From: an uncultured Neomegalonema sp.
GTDB taxonomy: Bacteria; Pseudomonadota; Alphaproteobacteria; Rhodobacterales; Rhodobacteraceae
Direction of reading: 5' to 3'
Assembly: GCA_937944035.1 (NCBI GenBank)
Contig: CALDZQ010000307.1
Location: 1-10,933 of the forward strand
Length of the DNA stretch: 10,933 nt
The notes beneath the pieces were generated by a model. It was not told the origin of the DNA and made no database searches. It worked only from the letters and a program-made list of their open reading frames with translations. Numbering within the stretch: position 1 is the first letter of the stretch; each line of letters begins with the position of its first letter. A program made the position numbers and the translations under genes. Positions 7,031 through 10,933 of the stretch are shown piece after piece.

Positions 7031-8599
7031 ATGAGCAGCGAATCCGTTAGCGTCTGGCGGGGCAGCGGGCATGGTGATTTCGGTGCGGAGAAATTGCTCG
7101 GCTACGGTCTTTTTGTCTTCGCGGTCTCGATGGTGCTGATGGCGCTGCACGCGCTTGCGATTGATGACATGCAAGTCAGCGCCGTATTCGCCCTGTCCGG
7201 TGCGGGATGCTTTTTGCTGGCCACGGCCTCGCAGATGATCCTGATGCGCAATCCCATCCGTGCCGCGCGTTCGGGCTTGCTGGTGCTGATCCTGTTTTAC
7301 GCGGTCGGGCCGCTTATCGCCGCGATTCCGGTCGCGGTCAGCGTTAATAATCTGGGATTGACCAACGCCTATTTCGAAATGCTGTCCGCGATTACCACCA
7401 CCGGGGCGTCCACGTTCAAGGACATAGAGGTGATCCCGCAAACGGTGGTGTTGTGGCGGTCGTATTTGGCGGGATTGGGTGGGTTTGTCTGCCTGATCTC
7501 GGCATTGGCGATCCTTGCTCCGCTGTCTATCGGCGGATTTGAGGTCAGGCACAGCATTGAGGACACGGGCGATTCCGTCGGGCAGGGGATCATCCGCAAC
7601 ACGCTGTCATTTGAGCGACGCACGTTGGAAGAACGGGTGATATGGGCGACACGGCTGTTGCTGGTTCCGTATTGTGCCGTGACGCTGTTCTGTGCGATGG
7701 CGCTGGCGGCGGTGGGGATGCCCTCGTTTGATGCATTGTGCTATGCGCTGGGGGCGGTTTCGACGACGGGGTTCACGTCCAATGCGGGCGGGCTGGCGGC
7801 GTATGATTTGTTTGCCGGAGAGGTCATTATCGGCTGTGTCGTGATTCTGGCGGCGGTGGGCGTGGGGGTGCATGTGCAGGCAGTGCGGGGCAAACCCTCG
7901 GCTTATCGCCATGACCCTGAAGTCAGATATTTGGTTATTATCGTATCGGTCGTCGTTGCGCTGTTGTTCATGCGGCATTGGATCGGCGCGATTGAGACGC
8001 GCTCGACCGATGAGCTGGATGCGGGGTTCTCGGCATTGTGGGGGTCGCTGTTTATGGCGGTCTCGTATGCGACGACCACCGGGCTGGAGTCTGCCGATTG
8101 GGTCGGGGCGACCGCGTGGAGCGGGTTACAGACGCCAGGGGTCGCGCTGATCGGGCTGGCGATAGTCGGTGGCGGGGCGGCATCCACGGCGGGCGGGGTC
8201 AAGCTGGTGCGCGCGGTTTTGCTGGCCAAGCATAGCGTGAACGAATTGGCGCATTTGACAAGGCCGATGGAAGTGCGGCCCATCCGCAGCGGCGGGCAGA
8301 AGGTGACGGGTGATGCGATGCGGATCGTGTTCGTCTTCGTTATGCTTTACGTTTTGGCCTTGGTGGTCAGTGCGCTTGCACTGTCGGCGACGGGCATCGG
8401 GACGATTGATGCGATGATCGCATCGGTCAGTGTGCTGAGCAATACCGGCCCCGCTTTTCCTCTGCTGTCCGAGGATTCTGGCGCTTTTGTCGATTTGCCT
8501 TCCGGCGGTAAGCTGATCTTATGTGTGGGGATGATCGTCGGGCGGATGGAGACCCTTGCGGTTGTGGCACTGCTCAGCCCGGCGGCGTGGCGGCAATGA
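7031..8599 (+). CDS. trkH: Trk/Ktr potassium channel subunit TrkH
   Basis: A 522-residue integral membrane protein of the TrkH/KtrB superfamily, which moves K+ across the inner membrane. All four pore-loop filter motifs of the family are visible: TTTGAS (122-127, G125), STTGFT (244-249, G247), TTTGLE (348-353, G351) and SNTGPA (470-475, G473). Many hydrophobic segments surround them, and the C-terminal GMIVGRMETLAV motif is typical. The cytoplasmic face should bind the TrkA ring encoded just upstream. An in-frame TGA at 7022-7024 leaves ATG 7031 as the first usual start codon. No Shine-Dalgarno is visible, and a hairpin occupies its usual place. TrkH and KtrB-type proteins are close relatives; TrkH is preferred because of the length and the full-length two-unit TrkA partner. 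Confidence 0.95.
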   Translation: MSSESVSVWRGSGHGDFGAEKLLGYGLFVFAVSMVLMALHALAIDDMQVSAVFALSGAGCFLLATASQMILMRNPIRAARSGLLVLILFYAVGPLIAAIPVAVSVNNLGLTNAYFEMLSAITTTGASTFKDIEVIPQTVVLWRSYLAGLGGFVCLISALAILAPLSIGGFEVRHSIEDTGDSVGQGIIRNTLSFERRTLEERVIWATRLLLVPYCAVTLFCAMALAAVGMPSFDALCYALGAVSTTGFTSNAGGLAAYDLFAGEVIIGCVVILAAVGVGVHVQAVRGKPSAYRHDPEVRYLVIIVSVVVALLFMRHWIGAIETRSTDELDAGFSALWGSLFMAVSYATTTGLESADWVGATAWSGLQTPGVALIGLAIVGGGAASTAGGVKLVRAVLLAKHSVNELAHLTRPMEVRPIRSGGQKVTGDAMRIVFVFVMLYVLALVVSALALSATGIGTIDAMIASVSVLSNTGPAFPLLSEDSGAFVDLPSGGKLILCVGMIVGRMETLAVVALLSPAAWRQ

Positions 8600-8652
8600 T
8601 ACATTTTTGGCGCAGAGGCGGCTTTAATCCCTGATTGGTGTGTCAAGTTTGC

Positions 8653-8680
8653 TTGTCGGAATCGATTGAGTATGTAATCT
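8653..8680 (+). promoter_or_regulatory. Candidate housekeeping promoter for hfq
   Basis: TTGTCG (8653-8658) and TAATCT (8675-8680) form a plausible -35/-10 pair with a 16-base spacer. Transcription would begin near 8687, just before the leader stem-loop. Each box has mismatches to consensus, and no experiment supports it here, so it is a weak to moderate call. Confidence 0.38.
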
Positions 8681-8688
8681 GCGATGAC

Positions 8689-8708
8689 GCTGCACATGCG
8701 GGTGCGGC
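8689..8708 (+). other. Stem-loop in hfq leader
   Basis: GCTGCAC (8689-8695) pairs with GTGCGGC (8702-8708) around a six-base loop: seven pairs, one a G-U wobble in RNA. If the candidate promoter is real, this hairpin sits at the very 5' end of the mRNA, where it could protect the transcript. It stands directly ahead of an unstructured A-rich stretch. Confidence 0.5.
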
Positions 8709-8715
8709 CGAACCT

Positions 8716-8730
8716 AACAATAAAAAAAGA
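8716..8730 (+). promoter_or_regulatory. Candidate Hfq autoregulatory site (A-R-N tract)
   Basis: The triplets AAC AAT AAA AAA AGA run without interruption from 8716 to 8730, ending 10 bases before the hfq ATG. Repeated A-R-N triplets are the established binding pattern of the distal face of proteobacterial Hfq. The weak Shine-Dalgarno-like AAAGA (8726-8730) lies in the same tract, so bound Hfq could block ribosomes on its own mRNA. Hfq autoregulation through its leader is known in E. coli; its operation here is inferred. Confidence 0.45.
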
Positions 8731-8740
8731 ATGGCATAAC

Positions 8741-8986
8741 ATGGCCTCGGACAAGCAAAACCTTCAAGACGCATTTTTGAACCATGTTCGTAAGAACAAA
8801 GTCTCCGTTACTATTTTTCTTGTGAATGGTGTTAAACTGCAAGGCGTTATTACGTGGTTCGATAATTTTTGTGTGCTGTTGCGTCGGGACGGCCAGTCTC
8901 AGCTTGTGTATAAACATGCGATTTCTACGGTGATGCCAGCGCAATCGATTGCCCTCTACGAGCCTGAAGAGGCTCCTGAGAGTTGA
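8741..8986 (+). CDS. hfq: RNA chaperone Hfq
   Basis: An 81-residue Sm-like protein that forms hexamers and pairs small RNAs with mRNAs. The Sm1 motif spans about 8-47 (LQDAFLNHVRK through NGVKLQGVITWFDNFCVLL) and the Sm2 motif includes YKHAIST (57-63). Proximal-face residues corresponding to E. coli Q8, F42, K56 and H57 are Q9, F43, K58 and H59. The rim reads RKNK (17-20). Distal-face K32 and Q34 are kept, with F26 in place of the E. coli tyrosine. The tail after the Sm core is short and acidic (YEPEEAPES). The start at 8741 matches the family's MA-x-x-K/R-Q-N-L-Q-D beginning. The frame is open upstream to ATGs at 8684 and 8696 and a GTG at 8702, but the added residues do not look like Hfq. 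GC is about 46%, well below the neighbours. Confidence 0.97.
   Translation: MASDKQNLQDAFLNHVRKNKVSVTIFLVNGVKLQGVITWFDNFCVLLRRDGQSQLVYKHAISTVMPAQSIALYEPEEAPES
8968..8972 (+). promoter_or_regulatory. Ribosome binding site of hflX
   Basis: AGAGG lies 10 bases before the TTG at 8983, within the last codons of hfq. It supports the TTG start and coupling of hflX translation to hfq. Confidence 0.55.
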
Positions 8987-10308
8987 GCGGCGAAGCCCAG
9001 ACACGCACTTTTGTAATTCATCCTGTCCTGCCAGAGTGGCGCAAGTCTCAGCGCGATCCTGAAACACGTCTTGCAGAAGCCGTCGGGTTGGCCGAAGCGC
9101 TGAAAGATCTGGACATCGTGCTGTCCGCTGCCGAACTGGTCAAAGCGCCGCGTCCGGCGACGTTGTTCGGGACGGGCAAGCTTGAAGACCTGCGCGAGCG
9201 TGTGCATGATGCCGAGGTTGAACTGGTCATCGTTGATGGCACACTGACCCCTGTTCAGCAGCGAAACCTCGAAAAAGCGTTGAAGGCCAAGGTGTTGGAC
9301 CGGACGGGCCTGATCCTCGAAATATTCGGCGAGCGGGCGGGGACGGCGGAGGGCGTGTTGCAGGTCGAACACGCGCATCTGTCCTATCAAAAAAGCCGCC
9401 TCGTGCGCAGCTGGACCCACCTTGAGCGACAACGCGGGGGCTTGGGCTTTGTCGGTGGTCCCGGTGAGACGCAGATTGAGGCGGACCGGCGGATGATCGC
9501 GGACCGTATTGCGGCGATTGAGAAGAAGCTTGATAAGGTGGTCCGAACGCGGACGCTGCACCGGAAGAAGCGCAAGAAAGCGCCGTTGCCGATTGTGGCG
9601 CTGGTTGGCTATACCAACGCCGGAAAATCCACGCTGTTCAATCATATCACCCAAAGCGACGTGATGGCGAAGGACATGCTGTTCGCGACGCTGGACCCGA
9701 CGATGCGCGCGGTTGAGCTGGTCGACGGGCGCGAGGCGATTTTTTCGGACACGGTGGGGTTTATCTCTGACCTGCCGACGCAGCTGATCGCGGCGTTCCG
9801 GGCGACTTTGGAAGAGGTGCTGGAAGCTGATTTGATCGTGCATGTGCGCGACATCGCCAGCGACGAGAGTGCGGCGCAGGCGACGGATGTTTATTCGGTG
9901 CTGCGCGAGTTGGGCGTGGACGATGACACGCTGAACCGCACGATTGAGGTCTATAACAAGATCGATCTGCTGGACGACGAAGCGCGACAGGCTTGGGAAA
10001 ATCAGGCGGCGCGCAAGGACAACGTGGCCTGCGTTTCGGCCATCACCGGCTATGGCATCGAACCGTTGCTGAAAGCGATTGCGGAGCATCTGGGCCGGTT
10101 TGAGAAAGTTGTACGGATAGAGGTTCCGGCGGCGGACGGGGCGGCGTTGGCGTGGCTGTATAATTCCGGCGATGTGCGCTCTTGCGAGGCGGAAGACAGC
10201 ATGATGGCGGTTGAAGTATTGCTGTCGGGCGCGAATTTGAACCGGTTTTACAAGCGGTTCGGGTACGAGTTTGAGGATGCTGTCAGCGGTTCACCTGATC
10301 CCGCGTGA
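8983..10308 (+). CDS. hflX: Ribosome-associated GTPase HflX
   Basis: A 441-residue GTPase of the Obg-HflX superfamily. HflX binds the 50S subunit, splits stalled or stress-arrested 70S ribosomes and hydrolyses GTP. The N-terminal HflX domain and helical linker cover about 1-200, with the family signature GFVGGPGETQIEADRR just before the G domain. G1 is GYTNAGKST (209-217, K215), G3 is DTVGF (256-260), G4 is NKID (325-328) and G5 is the SAITG motif. The TTG start overlaps the hfq TGA by four bases. An in-frame TGA at 8977-8979 leaves only one codon before it, and no ATG or GTG follows early in the gene, so the TTG start is well constrained. The pairing hfq-hflX is conserved in many proteobacteria. 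The 3' end overlaps the convergent monooxygenase gene. Confidence 0.96.
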   Translation: MSGEAQTRTFVIHPVLPEWRKSQRDPETRLAEAVGLAEALKDLDIVLSAAELVKAPRPATLFGTGKLEDLRERVHDAEVELVIVDGTLTPVQQRNLEKALKAKVLDRTGLILEIFGERAGTAEGVLQVEHAHLSYQKSRLVRSWTHLERQRGGLGFVGGPGETQIEADRRMIADRIAAIEKKLDKVVRTRTLHRKKRKKAPLPIVALVGYTNAGKSTLFNHITQSDVMAKDMLFATLDPTMRAVELVDGREAIFSDTVGFISDLPTQLIAAFRATLEEVLEADLIVHVRDIASDESAAQATDVYSVLRELGVDDDTLNRTIEVYNKIDLLDDEARQAWENQAARKDNVACVSAITGYGIEPLLKAIAEHLGRFEKVVRIEVPAADGAALAWLYNSGDVRSCEAEDSMMAVEVLLSGANLNRFYKRFGYEFEDAVSGSPDPA

Positions 10309-10933
10309 AGCCTGCCATTTGCTGATAATCGCCGACGATGGCGCGTAACTCGTCGGGTGTGGCCACGTCGTCTAATGATGTGAAGCCGTCCGGCGCGCGT
10401 TCCTCCACGAGATCAATCACGCGCTCCGGCCCGCCTTTGCGGTTGGCGAGGACGATGGCGGATGTGGCTTCGCGGCGGTCGGCCTCGTATGCGGCCAGCG
10501 CTTTCTGAGCATCTGCCACGACAAGATGGTCGGCGAGACAAACGGCGTCGAGGATGGCTTGGCTGGCTCCGTTCGACCCTACAGGATACATCGGGTGTGC
10601 CGCGTCGCCGAGCAGGGTGACGCGGTTGTCGGTCCAGCGGGGCAGCGGATCGCGGTCGCACATCGGGTAAACGTAGAATTCTGGCGTGGCGGCGATCAGC
10701 GCCGGAATATCGACCTCCGGTATCGAGATTACACCCTCCACATGCGGCATCACCTCGCCCAGTGTGCCGGATTTCGACCAATCCTCGCGCGTGGGCAGCG
10801 GTGTTGTCTCGTCGCCCAACTTGGCGCAAATGACCCAGTTCATAAGCGTCTCACCGGGGCGTGTGGGGTCGTTGTAAATCGGGTAGAGGACGAGTTTTGC
10901 TTTCATACCGCCCGCGATAATCATCGAGCGGCC
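10283..10933 (-). CDS. FAD-dependent aromatic monooxygenase, C-terminal part
   Basis: A gene on the opposite strand whose 5' end lies beyond the window; 216 residues are visible, starting in-frame GRSMIIAGG. The key motif is VTLLGDAAHPMYPVGSNGASQA (GDAAHP encoded at 10592-10609), the second FAD-binding motif of class A flavoprotein monooxygenases, which contacts the flavin ribityl chain. The preceding DRDPLPRW and following DAVCLADHL fit the same family. The N-terminal GxGxxG dinucleotide fold is not in the window. Such enzymes use NAD(P)H and O2 to hydroxylate aromatic substrates. The motif style resembles salicylate hydroxylase and PhzS-like flavin oxidoreductases, but the substrate cannot be told. 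It is unlikely to belong to the hfq-hflX unit. An ATG at 10922-10924 exists but starts mid-domain, so the protein is treated as partial. Confidence 0.88.
   Translation of the reverse strand, partial: GRSMIIAGGMKAKLVLYPIYNDPTRPGETLMNWVICAKLGDETTPLPTREDWSKSGTLGEVMPHVEGVISIPEVDIPALIAATPEFYVYPMCDRDPLPRWTDNRVTLLGDAAHPMYPVGSNGASQAILDAVCLADHLVVADAQKALAAYEADRREATSAIVLANRKGGPERVIDLVEERAPDGFTSLDDVATPDELRAIVGDYQQMAGFTRDQVNR

Larger units (their letters stand above)
8600..8740 (+). promoter_or_regulatory. hfq upstream region and 5' leader
   Basis: This 141-base gap is the longest in the window and is AT-richer than its surroundings in its last part. It contains a possible promoter (8653-8680), a stem-loop (8689-8708), an A-rich tract of five A-R-N triplets (8716-8730) and a start-stop mini-ORF (8731-8739). 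I saw no stem followed by a T-run to terminate trkH transcription, so read-through from the upstream genes is also possible. Confidence 0.55.

Noticed and set aside
8684..8740. N-terminal extension of Hfq from the ATG at 8684
   Set aside because: The extra 19 residues do not resemble Hfq, and the family start fits the ATG at 8741; the candidate transcription start near 8687 would also exclude it.
8956..10089. 377-residue open frame antisense to hflX
   Set aside because: It lies opposite a well-supported gene, its composition is rich in R, Q and H as expected of a high-GC antisense frame, and it has no recognisable domain.
10328..10341. Small inverted repeat CGCC-GACGAT-GGCG after hflX as a terminator
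   Set aside because: Only four base pairs, inside the monooxygenase coding region, with no T-run on either side.

Overview
The window is about 60% GC and densely coding, with six complete same-strand regulatory and transport genes plus hfq, hflX and two genes cut by the window edges. The order ntrB-ntrC-ntrY-ntrX-trkA-trkH-hfq-hflX, together with the protein sequences, points to an alphaproteobacterium. It is most like the Rhodobacterales, where I recall this order as conserved; that placement is from memory of the family and was not checked by a search.

Layout on the + strand: 1-303 is the C-terminal catalytic end of the nitrogen sensor kinase NtrB. It overlaps ntrC (300-1751) by four bases. 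A 75-base spacer leads to ntrY (1827-4148), a membrane histidine kinase. Its partner regulator ntrX (4198-5616) follows 49 bases later. trkA (5626-7002) starts 9 bases after ntrX, and trkH (7031-8599) follows after a 28-base gap that is mostly a perfect hairpin. A 141-base gap, the largest here, probably carries a promoter and an RNA leader for hfq (8741-8986). hflX (8983-10308) overlaps the hfq stop codon by four bases and uses a TTG start. On the - strand, a class A flavin monooxygenase (10283-10933, N-terminus outside the window) converges on hflX and overlaps its tail by 26 bases.

Functionally, two two-component systems (NtrB/NtrC for nitrogen status, NtrY/NtrX for nitrogen, redox or envelope signals) sit with a complete Trk potassium uptake pair (TrkA gating subunit and TrkH channel). 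They are followed by a post-transcriptional module of the RNA chaperone Hfq and the ribosome-associated GTPase HflX. NtrC keeps the sigma-54 contact loop (GAFTGA) while NtrX has lost it, so the two similar regulators probably contact RNA polymerase differently.

The genes are ordinary core genes, and I see no mobile element, CRISPR array, tRNA, rRNA or phage-like system. The most interesting material is in the short gaps. The hfq leader has a likely 5' stem-loop, then five consecutive A-R-N triplets (the distal-face Hfq binding pattern), then a two-codon start-stop ORF just before the hfq start. The ntrX ribosome binding site is embedded in a similar A-R-N tract. The trkA-trkH gap holds a strong hairpin where a Shine-Dalgarno would be expected.
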